Assembly (NCBI RefSeq): GCF_036961565.1
Contig: NZ_JBAMDD010000002.1
Location: forward strand, 1 to 64,000
DNA: 64,000 bases
Source of the DNA: Chitinimonas sp036961565
Lineage (GTDB): Bacteria; Pseudomonadota; Gammaproteobacteria; Burkholderiales; Chitinimonadaceae
Direction: 5' to 3'
Part shown: piece after piece, positions 19,506 to 27,473 of the stretch
How the letters are laid out: each line of letters starts with the position of its first letter
Numbering within the stretch: the stretch's first letter is position 1
Notes under the pieces: generated by a model
What the model was told of the DNA's origin: nothing
Seen by the model: only the letters and a program-made list of their open reading frames with translations
Database searches by the model: none
Position numbers and translations under genes: made by a program

Positions 19506-20561
19506 TCAAGGTGCTTTGGGTGGTGCGGGTGGGGCCGGTGGGGTTGGTGCCTTGGGTTGTTTGGCCATGACATCACGCACCTTGTAGTCAGCCGGCGGCT
19601 TGAACAGGTCGCTGGCTGGTTCGCTGCGCTTGAGCTTGGTCAGCTTATAGCTGGATTCGCCGCTGCGTGGGTCGCGGGTCTGGGTTGCCAGCACCACCTT
19701 CAGCTCCGGTGCGTACCAGCGCTCCGTCACGATCTGGATAGGCTTTTCATTGCCTATACGGCCGGCGGGTATGATACGGACTAGCTGGCTGCCTTCTGCC
19801 TTCACCCCTTCTATCTCCTTGCTACCCAAGGATTTGCGGGCCGCGCCGGACTCAGGTTCGCTGCCATGCTCCAGGCGCATCTCCTTGCCATCCTGGCCAC
19901 GCAACACCACCACATTGCGCTCCACCCTCAGCTCCTTGCCTGCCTGGCCGTCGCTTTCCGGCCCACCTTCATGGTGCCGCACCTCGACCCGCGCATTGGG
20001 CATCACAGGGAAAGGTAGCTTGGTGGCCGTCTTGCGCCCTGGGCTCAGCAGCCAATGCGCGCCGCCGACAGGGTCGAATATGAAAGCACTGCGGACACTG
20101 CCATCATCGTTCAAGGTATCTTGCCGGCTGCGCCCCTCGCCATCGCGATACAGCCGGGTAACCGTCCGTTTCACGATGCGATTGCCATCCAGCAGGGTCT
20201 GCACTTTCTCGCTGATGGCCTCGGCGCTATAGGGCGCGCCCTTGACGTTGGCTGCGGGGCCAAACTCACTCCCGGCAAAGGCCAGGGTATTGCCATCGGC
20301 AAAGGGCATGCCGGGCATGTGCAGGTTGATCATCTCCGGCGTGGGCGGCAACGGGGGGAGCGGCGGTAAAGGCGGTGCGCCAACCCCTTCGCCACCCACC
20401 CGGGTAATGATAATGCGCTTCTCCACCGTGCTCTTGCCGCCGCCCGTTGCGGGGGATGGATCGCCAGCCAGCACGATGCGCTCCTCCACCACCTCGTCGG
20501 CCATGGCCTGGGGGGTCAGCAGGCAGAGCAGCAGCCCCAGCGGCAGATATTGGGTTGTCAT
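19506..20561 (-). CDS. Secreted hypothetical protein of a sigma-factor operon
   Basis: The 351-residue protein starts with a signal peptide (MTTQYLPLGLLLCLLTPQAMA). A proline-rich stretch at about 60-73 (APPLPPLPPLPPTPE) and another at the C-terminus (PTPPAPPAPPKAP) flank a domain with PYSAEAISEKVQTLLDGNRI, RLYRDGEGRSRQDTLNDDGSV and FDPVGGAHWLLSP. It is third in an operon after an ECF sigma factor and a membrane anti-sigma candidate, so it is probably either the periplasmic sensor partner or a target. No family I can name. Confidence 0.7.
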   Translation of the reverse strand: MTTQYLPLGLLLCLLTPQAMADEVVEERIVLAGDPSPATGGGKSTVEKRIIITRVGGEGVGAPPLPPLPPLPPTPEMINLHMPGMPFADGNTLAFAGSEFGPAANVKGAPYSAEAISEKVQTLLDGNRIVKRTVTRLYRDGEGRSRQDTLNDDGSVRSAFIFDPVGGAHWLLSPGRKTATKLPFPVMPNARVEVRHHEGGPESDGQAGKELRVERNVVVLRGQDGKEMRLEHGSEPESGAARKSLGSKEIEGVKAEGSQLVRIIPAGRIGNEKPIQIVTERWYAPELKVVLATQTRDPRSGESSYKLTKLKRSEPASDLFKPPADYKVRDVMAKQPKAPTPPAPPAPPKAP

Positions 20562-20571
20562 GGCATTCCTT

Positions 20572-21102
20572 TCAGATCAGTTGGTATTTACCGCGTACAA
20601 AGCGCAAGGCCAGCGGTGCGCCATCGTCGCCAACCAGCAGGTCGGCCTCGATGGCCTCGTCGGCTAGTTCCGGGTTGACCGGCAAGCCATAGGCCGCCAG
20701 CGAGGCCCTGGGCATGGACACCCTCACCATGCGGGCATGCTGGGCGGCCTCGATACGGGCTGGGTCGCCCAGGGGGAAAAAAGCCGTGGTCAGCTCGGTG
20801 CTGGCGGCGGGCGCCAAGGTGCCGGCAGGGGCAGCTTGCAAGGCCTGTGTCTCGTTCCACAGCATGGGGCGCAGCCACATCAAGGCCGCCAGGGCGGCCA
20901 CACAGCTGCCGCCCAGCGAGAGATATAGCCCCCTGTCCTGCCGTAACCACTGCAAAAGCCGCTGCCAACGGCTGACGGGGGCATGCTGCTGGCGGAAGGC
21001 GGCCAACAGACCTTCCTCTAGGCCGGCAGGCGGCACTGCGGTGGCCAGGTCCTGGCGCAGCGGCGCATAGGCCGCATGCAGGGCTTTCTCATCGGGTGTC
21101 AT
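20572..21102 (-). CDS. Membrane-bound anti-sigma factor candidate
   Basis: The 176-residue protein has a soluble N-terminal part, one membrane segment at about 60-77 (YLSLGGSCVAALAALMWL) and an outer part with RMVRVSMPRASLAAYGLPVNPE. It overlaps the sigma gene by four bases, the usual arrangement for an ECF sigma factor and its inhibitor. It lacks the HxxxCxxC zinc motif of ZAS-type anti-sigma factors, so it is either a zinc-free version or a divergent one. The role is inferred from context. Confidence 0.65.
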   Translation of the reverse strand: MTPDEKALHAAYAPLRQDLATAVPPAGLEEGLLAAFRQQHAPVSRWQRLLQWLRQDRGLYLSLGGSCVAALAALMWLRPMLWNETQALQAAPAGTLAPAASTELTTAFFPLGDPARIEAAQHARMVRVSMPRASLAAYGLPVNPELADEAIEADLLVGDDGAPLALRFVRGKYQLI

Positions 21103-21677
21103 AAGGTGGTCTCCAGGCGCAAGGGCGCGTGTTCGGCCAGCAGTTCAGCCAGCCGGGCGCGGGCGCGGTTGAGGCGCGAACGCACGGTGCCGATGGGGCA
21201 GCCGATCACGTTGGCAGCATCGAGATAGGGCAGTTCCTGCAGATCGCACAGCACCAGGGCTTCGCGGTAGGCAAATGGCAGGGACAAAATGGCTTGATGC
21301 AGGCTGTTGAGGGTCTCGCCCGCCAGCAGGGTCGCCAGTGGGGTGGGGTCATGGCTGCAGTCGGCGGTCGCGTCGTCCTCGTCCGGCGCCGCGACGGCTT
21401 GGTCGTCGCGCCCCCGCCGCACCAGATTGCGCACCACACCTAGCAAAAAGGCGGACAGCCCACCCCGTGCCGGATCAAACCGGGCAGGCTCGCGTATCAA
21501 CAGCAAGAAGGTTTCCTGGGTGGCATCGGCAGCCAGTCCGCTGGCGCCACACAGCATCAGCGCAAAGCGGTAGACCACATCCTTGTGGCGGCGATAGACC
21601 TGGGTAAAGGCCGCCTCGTCGCCCGCCATCAGGCGGTGGTGCAGCTCGGCATCGGTAGGCTGGGCTAGGGCGGACAC
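21099..21677 (-). CDS. ECF-family RNA polymerase sigma factor
   Basis: The 192-residue protein has region 2 (EAAFTQVYRRHKDVVYRFALMLCG...AADATQETFLLLIR) and region 4 (LPFAYREALVLCDLQELPYLDAANVIGCPIGTVRSRLNRARARL) with nothing beyond, as in ECF sigmas. It directs RNA polymerase to a small regulon. Translation probably starts at GTG 21677; an ATG two bases upstream is out of frame and soon stops. A promoter with ECF-type boxes lies in front, so it likely drives its own transcription. The next gene overlaps and encodes a membrane protein that is probably its inhibitor. Confidence 0.9.
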   Translation of the reverse strand: MSALAQPTDAELHHRLMAGDEAAFTQVYRRHKDVVYRFALMLCGASGLAADATQETFLLLIREPARFDPARGGLSAFLLGVVRNLVRRGRDDQAVAAPDEDDATADCSHDPTPLATLLAGETLNSLHQAILSLPFAYREALVLCDLQELPYLDAANVIGCPIGTVRSRLNRARARLAELLAEHAPLRLETTL

Positions 21678-21693
21678 ATTGGGCTCGGGTTAT

Positions 21694-21713
21694 GGGTGCC
21701 CGACACGGCACCC
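21694..21713 (-). promoter_or_regulatory. Inverted repeat in the sigma-gene leader
   Basis: GGGTGCC and GGCACCC form a perfect 7-bp stem with a 6-base loop between the candidate ECF promoter and the GTG start, ending 17 bp before the start codon. It could be an operator or a leader-RNA hairpin near the ribosome site. Confidence 0.4.
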
Positions 21714-21723
21714 TCTACCCGTA

Positions 21724-21749
21724 TTCAGTGCTGGCGGCAAAAAAGTTCC
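21724..21749 (-). promoter_or_regulatory. Candidate ECF-type autoregulatory promoter
   Basis: On the minus strand GGAACTTTT (GGAAC at 21745-21749) is followed after 16 bp by CTGAA (21724-21728). GGAACTT plus a 16-bp spacer plus (T)CTGA is the pattern of sigma-E-type ECF promoters. It lies about 47 bp before the sigma gene start, consistent with positive autoregulation. Confidence 0.6.
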
Positions 21750-21875
21750 AGCTTGGCGCTGATAACCTATTTCAGCGCAGCGGATCTGGCTAAGCGTGCT
21801 AGCGATGGCGCGCGCAGCAGACAGTACATGGGTACGGCAAGCTTGCACACACCAGATGGTCTTTGTGAGCGGCGC

Positions 21876-23534
21876 TTAGTCGCTACCGTCCGCTGGCGGG
21901 ACCGAAGCGGCGGCTGTGTCAGCGGTGTCATCGGCCACCTTCACACTGCCCATCTGCGCCCGCAACCGCAAGGTCAGCTGGTCGTCGGCCGGCACCATGA
22001 AGGCCAGGCAGGTCTCAGCCTGCTGCCTGAAGGCCGGCTCCTTGTAGCTCAGATAGTTCTTTGCGGCGGCATTGGCCGCCGCCGCCAGCAGCCGGTTGTT
22101 GCGGGTACGCTGCCCCTCTTGGATCAACAGCTCGGCGGCCGCACGTGAGTCGTTCTCCACCATCATCTTGGCCGCCTGATTGGTGGTCTGGGCTATCACC
22201 TCGCCCGCCCTTGTGATCACCTCCACCAGCTTGGGGTGCTTGACCAGGGGCTGCACCAACAGCTGGTCGGCATGCCGGCCACTGTCAAACCGCAAGGCGA
22301 TGGGCTCTATCCAGGCTATCAGGGTGCTGGCGATATCCTCGGCATACAGCTGTGCCAATAAGGCCAGGTAATCCAGCGCAAAGGCAAAGTCAAAATCCGG
22401 TGCGTCCCAGTGTGTCGCCAGCTTGCGCATGACATCGATGGCCGCCAGCGGCTCGCGCCGGGCGATTGATTCCGCCGCCTGCGCCAGCTCGGCATACCAC
22501 TCCCCCCGACGCCCTTCCACCCCCAGCTCCTCGGCCTTGCACTTGGCCAGCAGTTGCTTGACCAGGCTGGCGCCGTCGGGCAGCCCGCCCGCGTTGAACT
22601 GCAGCAGGGCCAGGTGAAAGATGCTGCGGTAATCCAGGTCTACCGCCTTGCCATTCAAGCGCACCGCACGGCCCAGGTGCTCGGCCGCCTTGGTCGCATC
22701 CCCCAGGCTCCAGGCTATCTGCCCCGCCCGCTGCAGGCGCTTGAGGTTGTTGGGCGTGATCTTGAGCGCCTGCTCGGTGATATCGAGCGCATCATCGTAA
22801 CGCTCTTCCGACAGGTACAACTCGGCCAGCTGGTTATAGACCGGCAGGTAGCGGAAATGCAGGTTGACGATATCGAGCATGGCCGTCTCGGCCATTGCCT
22901 TGTCGCCCATGCGCAAAGCCACCCTGGCCAGGCCCAGTTTGGCCCAGGCCGGATTGCGGGTGGCCAGGATACGCTTGTACATGGTGGCGGCTTCTTCCAG
23001 CCGCCCCAGGCGGAACAGGATATTGGCAGCCAGCCTGACGATATCGCCCAGGTAGGGCGTTTTCACCGCCATCATCTGCTGTGCGCTCTTGAGCGCCTTG
23101 TTGTAGTGCTTGTCGTTCAGCGCCTCATAGATTTCCATCAGCGCCTGGCGGCGATTGAAGGCCTTCTCTATGCGCTCCGACAACTCCCCGGCCTGTACCG
23201 GCTTGAGCATGTAGTCGTCGGGGGTTTCCTCCGCCACATTCACCACCTTGGCATAGCTGGCCTCGGCCGTGACCATGAAGAACAGCGTGGAGAGCGGTAG
23301 CAGCTTTTTCTCGCGTAACTCTTCCAGCAGATCCTGGCCCGTTTCTTCCGACTCGAAATGGAACTCGCACAACACCAGATCGTATTTGCTGTCCAGCAAT
23401 CGGCGGCGCGCCTCGCTGATGGTCGAGGCGGTATCAATGCGGCCCACGTCGCAACCCTGCAGGATGGCGCGCAAGGACAGCCTAACGGTGGATGACGGGT
23501 CCGCCACCAGGGCGGAAAGGGAACGCTGATGCAT
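21876..23534 (-). CDS. Response-regulator-like receiver domain with TPR repeats
   Basis: The 552-residue protein starts with a receiver domain (residues 4-125): acidic Asp12, Thr89 and Lys111 (MLKPV) are in place, but the phospho-acceptor position is Glu57 (YDLVLCEFHF) instead of Asp. The rest is helical TPR-like repeats (about 130-330: NILFRLGRLEEAATMYKRIL, LYLSEERYDDALDITEQALKITPN) and a further helical region. REC-TPR proteins occur in gamma- and betaproteobacteria without an agreed role. Glutamate at this site often mimics phosphorylation, so the domain may be locked on and work as a protein-binding scaffold. Confidence 0.85.
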   Translation of the reverse strand: MHQRSLSALVADPSSTVRLSLRAILQGCDVGRIDTASTISEARRRLLDSKYDLVLCEFHFESEETGQDLLEELREKKLLPLSTLFFMVTAEASYAKVVNVAEETPDDYMLKPVQAGELSERIEKAFNRRQALMEIYEALNDKHYNKALKSAQQMMAVKTPYLGDIVRLAANILFRLGRLEEAATMYKRILATRNPAWAKLGLARVALRMGDKAMAETAMLDIVNLHFRYLPVYNQLAELYLSEERYDDALDITEQALKITPNNLKRLQRAGQIAWSLGDATKAAEHLGRAVRLNGKAVDLDYRSIFHLALLQFNAGGLPDGASLVKQLLAKCKAEELGVEGRRGEWYAELAQAAESIARREPLAAIDVMRKLATHWDAPDFDFAFALDYLALLAQLYAEDIASTLIAWIEPIALRFDSGRHADQLLVQPLVKHPKLVEVITRAGEVIAQTTNQAAKMMVENDSRAAAELLIQEGQRTRNNRLLAAAANAAAKNYLSYKEPAFRQQAETCLAFMVPADDQLTLRLRAQMGSVKVADDTADTAAASVPPADGSD

Positions 23535-23605
23535 GGTGTTTGCCTGGCTTCAAAGGGCCGCATCAGGGCCTGTGCGTGCCGGCCCAGGGCACGCAGGCCG
23601 GGTTA

Positions 23606-24085
23606 TCAGATAACGGGTTCAGGCGCGACCAGCAAGCCATCCTCGTCGGCATACAACCAGTGGCCAGGGACAAAACTGATACCTGCGAAGTGTAGTACCA
23701 AGTCGCGGCTGCCCTCACCTTTCTTCACACTCTTGCGTGGGTGGCTAGCCAGCGCAAGGATGCCGACATCGTGGCCCTGGAGTTCGGCCGTATCGCGCAC
23801 GCAGCCCCATACCACGATGCCGGACCAGCCATTCTGCACCGCCAGCTCACCCAGTTGCCCACCAACCAGGGCACAGCGCAGGCTGCCGCCGCCATCCACC
23901 ACCAACACCCGGCCATGCCCCTGGGTTTCCAGTGCAGCACGCACCAGGCTGTTGTCCTCGAATACCTTGAGCGTGGCAATCTGCCCGGCAAACCGTCCGC
24001 GCTGGCCAAAATGGCGGAAGATAGTGTCAGCCACCTGCACCCGTTCGCCCTGATGATCACTGATATCGGTGGTATGGAAGGTCAT
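23606..24085 (-). CDS. rraA: RraA family protein (RNase E activity regulator type)
   Basis: The 159-residue protein has VVDGGGSLRCALVGGQLGELAVQNGWSGIVVWGCVRDTAEL, the core of RraA/demethylmenaquinone-methyltransferase-like proteins; some members bind RNase E, others are 4-hydroxy-4-methyl-2-oxoglutarate aldolases. The GCVRD arginine-aspartate pair of aldolase-type members is present, so either role fits. The frame opens at 24229, but MTFHTTDISD at 24085, with GGAG about eight bases upstream, is the likely start. Confidence 0.85.
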   Translation of the reverse strand: MTFHTTDISDHQGERVQVADTIFRHFGQRGRFAGQIATLKVFEDNSLVRAALETQGHGRVLVVDGGGSLRCALVGGQLGELAVQNGWSGIVVWGCVRDTAELQGHDVGILALASHPRKSVKKGEGSRDLVLHFAGISFVPGHWLYADEDGLLVAPEPVI

Positions 24086-24130
24086 GCGGCAGGCTCCATG
24101 CAAAATAGTAAGAGGTAGCTGGAGCCTAGC

Positions 24131-24159
24131 AAAACGGGGAGCACATGGCTCCCCGTTTT
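24131..24159 (-). terminator. Terminator after dapB
   Basis: A 12-bp stem (AAAACGGGGAGC, 24131-24142, with 24148-24159) and 5-base loop lies about 110 bp past the dapB stop. It has T-runs on both sides, so it can act in either direction; only the leftward dapB transcript comes towards it. Confidence 0.75.
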
Positions 24160-24268
24160 TTGTCTCTCGTGCTGGGCGGGCGACAAAAGTGTCGATTTTC
24201 CGCCATCGTCCACACCTGATGCCGAGCACCTGTTTTAGGCTGCGCCGGCGTCCAGCGCCAGGCTCTCC

Positions 24269-25078
24269 CTAGCGCAGGCCCAGCACATCCTGCATATCGT
24301 ACAACCCCGCCGGCTGCTGCTTCAGCCAGCGCGCAGCGCGTACAGCGCCTTGTGCAAAGGTGGCGCGTGAACTGGCCTTATGACTGATTTCCACCCGCTC
24401 GCCATCAGCCATGAACATCACCGTATGGTCACCCACCACATCGCCGCCACGCACGGTGGCAAAGCCGATGGTGGATGGATCGCGGGCACCGGTCACGCCT
24501 TCCCGGCCATAGACCGCACAGGTCTTGAGGTCGCGCCCCAGGGCGTCGGCCACCACTTCGCCCATGCGCAGCGCGGTGCCGGAAGGAGCGTCCACCTTGT
24601 GGCGGTGGTGCGCCTCGACGATCTCGATATCGTAACCTTCGGCCAGCACCTTGGCAGCCATTTCCAGCAGCTTGAAGGTCAGGTTGACCCCCACGCTCAT
24701 ATTGGGGGCAAACACGATGCCTATATCTTGGCTAGCATCCTTCAGCGCCGCCTTGCCGGCTTCATCGAAGCCGGTGGTGCCCACGACCAGGTTCACCCCC
24801 AGTTCACGGCAAATGGCCAGGTGGGCCAGCGTGCCTTCGGGGCGGGTGAAGTCAATCAATACATCGGCCTCACGCAGCGCCGCAGCCACATCGCTACGGA
24901 TAGCCACACCAGTATGCTGGCCCAGATTGTGTCCTGCATCCTGCCCCAGGCTGGCTGACCCCGCCCTGTCCAGCGCCACCGTCAACCGGCAGTCGCCAGC
25001 CGCCAGCACGGTTTCTATCAATACCCGGCCCATGCGGCCCGAGGTGCCCGCAATGGCAACGCGCAAGGGGCCGCTCAT
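24269..25078 (-). CDS. dapB: 4-hydroxy-tetrahydrodipicolinate reductase
   Basis: DapB makes tetrahydrodipicolinate for lysine and meso-diaminopimelate. The NAD(P)-binding loop AIAGTSGRMGRVLIETVL, the substrate and catalytic stretch EAHHRHKVDAPSGTALRMGE (His-His and Lys), and GVNLTFKLLEMAAK are all present. Length 269 is normal. It overlaps the bamE stop by four bases. Confidence 0.96.
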   Translation of the reverse strand: MSGPLRVAIAGTSGRMGRVLIETVLAAGDCRLTVALDRAGSASLGQDAGHNLGQHTGVAIRSDVAAALREADVLIDFTRPEGTLAHLAICRELGVNLVVGTTGFDEAGKAALKDASQDIGIVFAPNMSVGVNLTFKLLEMAAKVLAEGYDIEIVEAHHRHKVDAPSGTALRMGEVVADALGRDLKTCAVYGREGVTGARDPSTIGFATVRGGDVVGDHTVMFMADGERVEISHKASSRATFAQGAVRAARWLKQQPAGLYDMQDVLGLR

Positions 25079-25467
25079 TTCGCCACCGGCGCAGCAGCCT
25101 CCGGCGCCGCCGTGGCGCGCGGATCCTTGGGGGCCTTGTCAGCCACGCTGGCACGGGCCGGCAAGGTGTCGCCACCCATGCCTATCACGCGATCGCCATC
25201 GAACAACACATGGTAGCGCTTGTTCTGCTCCACCTTGCCACCCTTGCTATCGTAGTAGAGGTAATCCCAGCGGTTGGGGTGGAAGGCATCGACCAGCAGT
25301 GGCGTACCCAAGGCAAAGCGCACCTGCGCACGCGTCATGCCCAGCTTGAGCTTGGCCACCTGGTCTGCGGTGACGGCGTTGCCTTGCGGCACGTCCAGCT
25401 TGTAGGGAGTCAGGTAGCTGCAGGCGGTAAGCGAGGCTAGCAAAGTGGCGATCAGCAATGTACGCAT
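25075..25467 (-). CDS. bamE: Outer membrane assembly lipoprotein BamE
   Basis: A small lipoprotein of the BAM complex that inserts beta-barrel proteins. The signal peptide ends in the lipobox LTAC (Cys16). YKLDVPQGNAVTADQVAKLKLGMTRAQVRFALGTPLLVDAFHPNRWDYLYY is the BamE/SmpA core. The final 25 residues are Ala/Pro-rich. It is divergent from fur with 94 bp between start codons, a common arrangement in betaproteobacteria. Confidence 0.93.
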   Translation of the reverse strand: MRTLLIATLLASLTACSYLTPYKLDVPQGNAVTADQVAKLKLGMTRAQVRFALGTPLLVDAFHPNRWDYLYYDSKGGKVEQNKRYHVLFDGDRVIGMGGDTLPARASVADKAPKDPRATAAPEAAAPVAK

Positions 25468-25561
25468 GGATGGAATACTGGAATCGATAGTAGACGGAGG
25501 AGACTGCGTTCAGCCCAAGAAGTGCCGTATCATAGCCTAATCATTCATCCTGGACGTGATC

Positions 25562-26002
25562 ATGAGCAAAGCAAGTGACCTCAAGGATGCCGGCCTGAAA
25601 GCTACCGGCCCGCGTCTGAAAATCCTCAATCTGTTCGAAACCAGCGAGCAGCGCCATCTGAGCGCAGAAGACGTCTACCGTCTGCTGCTGGACGAACAGG
25701 ACGACGTGGGCCTGGCCACCGTCTATCGGGTACTGACCCAGTTCGAGCAGGCAGGCCTGCTGGTACGCCATCACTTCGAGTCCGGCAAGGCCGTGTTCGA
25801 ACTGAACCAGGGCGGGCACCACGACCACCTGGTCTGCGTCAAATGCGGCAAGGTAGAGGAGTTCTACGATGCTGAAATCGAAAAGCGTCAGGACACCATC
25901 GCCGAACAGCATCATTTCCTGATACAGGATCATGCCATGTACCTGTACGGCGTTTGCGCCGACTGCCAGACCCGTCTGGCCGGCAAACTGAAGGCGCGAT
26001 GA
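25562..26002 (+). CDS. fur: Ferric uptake regulator
   Basis: Fur is an iron-sensing repressor. The protein has an N-terminal winged helix (LKATGPRLKILNLF, LSAEDVYRLLLDE, VGLATVYRVLTQFEQAGL) and a metal-binding part with HHDHLVCVKCGKVEEF and CADC (two CxxC pairs). The ATG at 25562 is preferred over an in-frame GTG six bases earlier. Its stop overlaps the aat start, so iron regulator and N-degron transferases share a transcript. Confidence 0.95.
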   Translation: MSKASDLKDAGLKATGPRLKILNLFETSEQRHLSAEDVYRLLLDEQDDVGLATVYRVLTQFEQAGLLVRHHFESGKAVFELNQGGHHDHLVCVKCGKVEEFYDAEIEKRQDTIAEQHHFLIQDHAMYLYGVCADCQTRLAGKLKAR

Positions 26003-26715
26003 TTCCCTGGTTGGGCCGCGCGCTGGCGTTTCCGCCACTGGAAAGCGCGCTGACCGAACCCAATGGGCTGCTGGCCGCTGGCGGCGATCTCAGCCCTGAT
26101 CGCCTGTTGCTTGCCTACCATCAGGGCATCTTTCCCTGGTTTGCGCCTGGCGAGCCCATACTCTGGTGGAGCCCCGATCCGCGCATGGTGCTGGTGCCCA
26201 GCGAGCTGCACATTCCCCGCTCGCTGGCCAAGACCTTGCGCCACAAGCCCTACGAAATCCGTTTCGATACCGCCTTCCGCAGCGTGATCAGCCATTGCGC
26301 CGGTAGCGCCCGGCCCGGCCAGGACGGTACCTGGATCGTGCCCGAAGTGATCGATGCCTACTGCCGCCTGCATACGCTGGGCTGGGCGCACTCGGCTGAG
26401 TGCTGGATGGACGGTGAGTTGGTGGGCGGGCTCTATGGTGTGGCCATAGGAAAAATGTTCTACGGTGAATCCATGTACACCCAGCGTCCCGATGCCTCCA
26501 AACTGGCCTTTGTGCACCTGGTGCAGTGGTTGCAGCAACAGGGTTATGGCCTCATCGATTGCCAGATGCGGACAGACCATCTGGCTCGCTTCGGCGGGCG
26601 TGAGATCGGCCGCGTGGATTTCCTGGCCGAACTGCGCAGGCTGACCGCCCTGCCGGCCGAGGCCGGTGCATGGCATTATCGCCATCAGTCAGCCAGCGAA
26701 GGGCGCCTGCCATGA
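25999..26715 (+). CDS. aat: Leucyl/phenylalanyl-tRNA-protein transferase
   Basis: Aat adds Leu or Phe to proteins with N-terminal Lys or Arg, marking them for ClpS/ClpAP. MIPWLGRALAFPPLESAL, GLLAAGGDLSPDRLLLAYHQGIFPWF, WWSPDPRMVL, GLYGVAIGKMFYGESM and QMRTDHLARFGGREI are family signatures. The start at 25999 overlaps the fur stop (ATGA); a longer frame reaches back into fur and is not used. Confidence 0.95.
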   Translation: MIPWLGRALAFPPLESALTEPNGLLAAGGDLSPDRLLLAYHQGIFPWFAPGEPILWWSPDPRMVLVPSELHIPRSLAKTLRHKPYEIRFDTAFRSVISHCAGSARPGQDGTWIVPEVIDAYCRLHTLGWAHSAECWMDGELVGGLYGVAIGKMFYGESMYTQRPDASKLAFVHLVQWLQQQGYGLIDCQMRTDHLARFGGREIGRVDFLAELRRLTALPAEAGAWHYRHQSASEGRLP

Positions 26716-27473
26716 GCCATCCCAGCGACAGCAAACTGATACGCCTGCAGTTCTACGCTACCGCCCCCTACCCTTGCAGCTATCTGGATGACCGGATGGC
26801 ACGCTCGCAGGTGGCCATACCGGCGGAGCTGATCGATACCCATATCTACAGCCAACTGGTGCGCAACGGCTTTCGGCGCAGCGGCCTGTTCACCTATCGC
26901 CCCTGGTGCGACCAGTGCCGTGCCTGCGTACCGGTACGCCTGCGCAGCAACGAGTTTGTTGCCGACCGCACCCAACGCCGCATACTGCGGCGCCATGGTG
27001 ATCTCAGTGTCACCATGCTGCCGCTGGAGTACCGCGACGAACACTACGCCCTCTACCATCGCTACCAGCTCAGCCGCCACAGCGGCGGGGGTATGGACGA
27101 GGACAACCGGGAGCAGTACGAGAACTTCATACTCAAGAGCCAGGTAGACAGTTTCCTGGCCGAGTTCCGCCTGGACGGCCAGTTGAAGATGGTGAGCCTG
27201 ATAGACAAGCTGAATGACGGTCTCAGCTCGGTCTACACCTTTTTTGAGCCTGACGACCCACAGGCCAGCTATGGCACCTATAACGTGCTGTGGCAGGTCA
27301 GCCTGGCGCAGGAACTGGCCCTGCCTTATGTCTATCTCGGCTACTGGATAGAAGAGTGCCGCAAGATGACCTACAAAACCCGCTTCAAACCCATAGAAGG
27401 CTTGCTGGATGGCGCCTGGCGCCTGCTGACGGATGCGCCGCCCCATCCTGACGCCAGCCCCCCGGACGAATGA
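26712..27473 (+). CDS. bpt: Aspartate/glutamate leucyltransferase (bacterial ATE family)
   Basis: Bpt adds Leu to proteins with N-terminal Asp or Glu, complementing Aat in the N-degron route. The protein has the family's CSYL, RSGLFTYRPWCDQCRACVPVR (CxxC pair), YHRYQLSRHSGGGMDEDN and WIEECRKMTYKTRFKPIEGL. The frame opens at 26670 inside aat; MSHPSDSKL at 26712 overlaps the aat stop by four bases. 253 residues, normal. Confidence 0.93.
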   Translation: MSHPSDSKLIRLQFYATAPYPCSYLDDRMARSQVAIPAELIDTHIYSQLVRNGFRRSGLFTYRPWCDQCRACVPVRLRSNEFVADRTQRRILRRHGDLSVTMLPLEYRDEHYALYHRYQLSRHSGGGMDEDNREQYENFILKSQVDSFLAEFRLDGQLKMVSLIDKLNDGLSSVYTFFEPDDPQASYGTYNVLWQVSLAQELALPYVYLGYWIEECRKMTYKTRFKPIEGLLDGAWRLLTDAPPHPDASPPDE

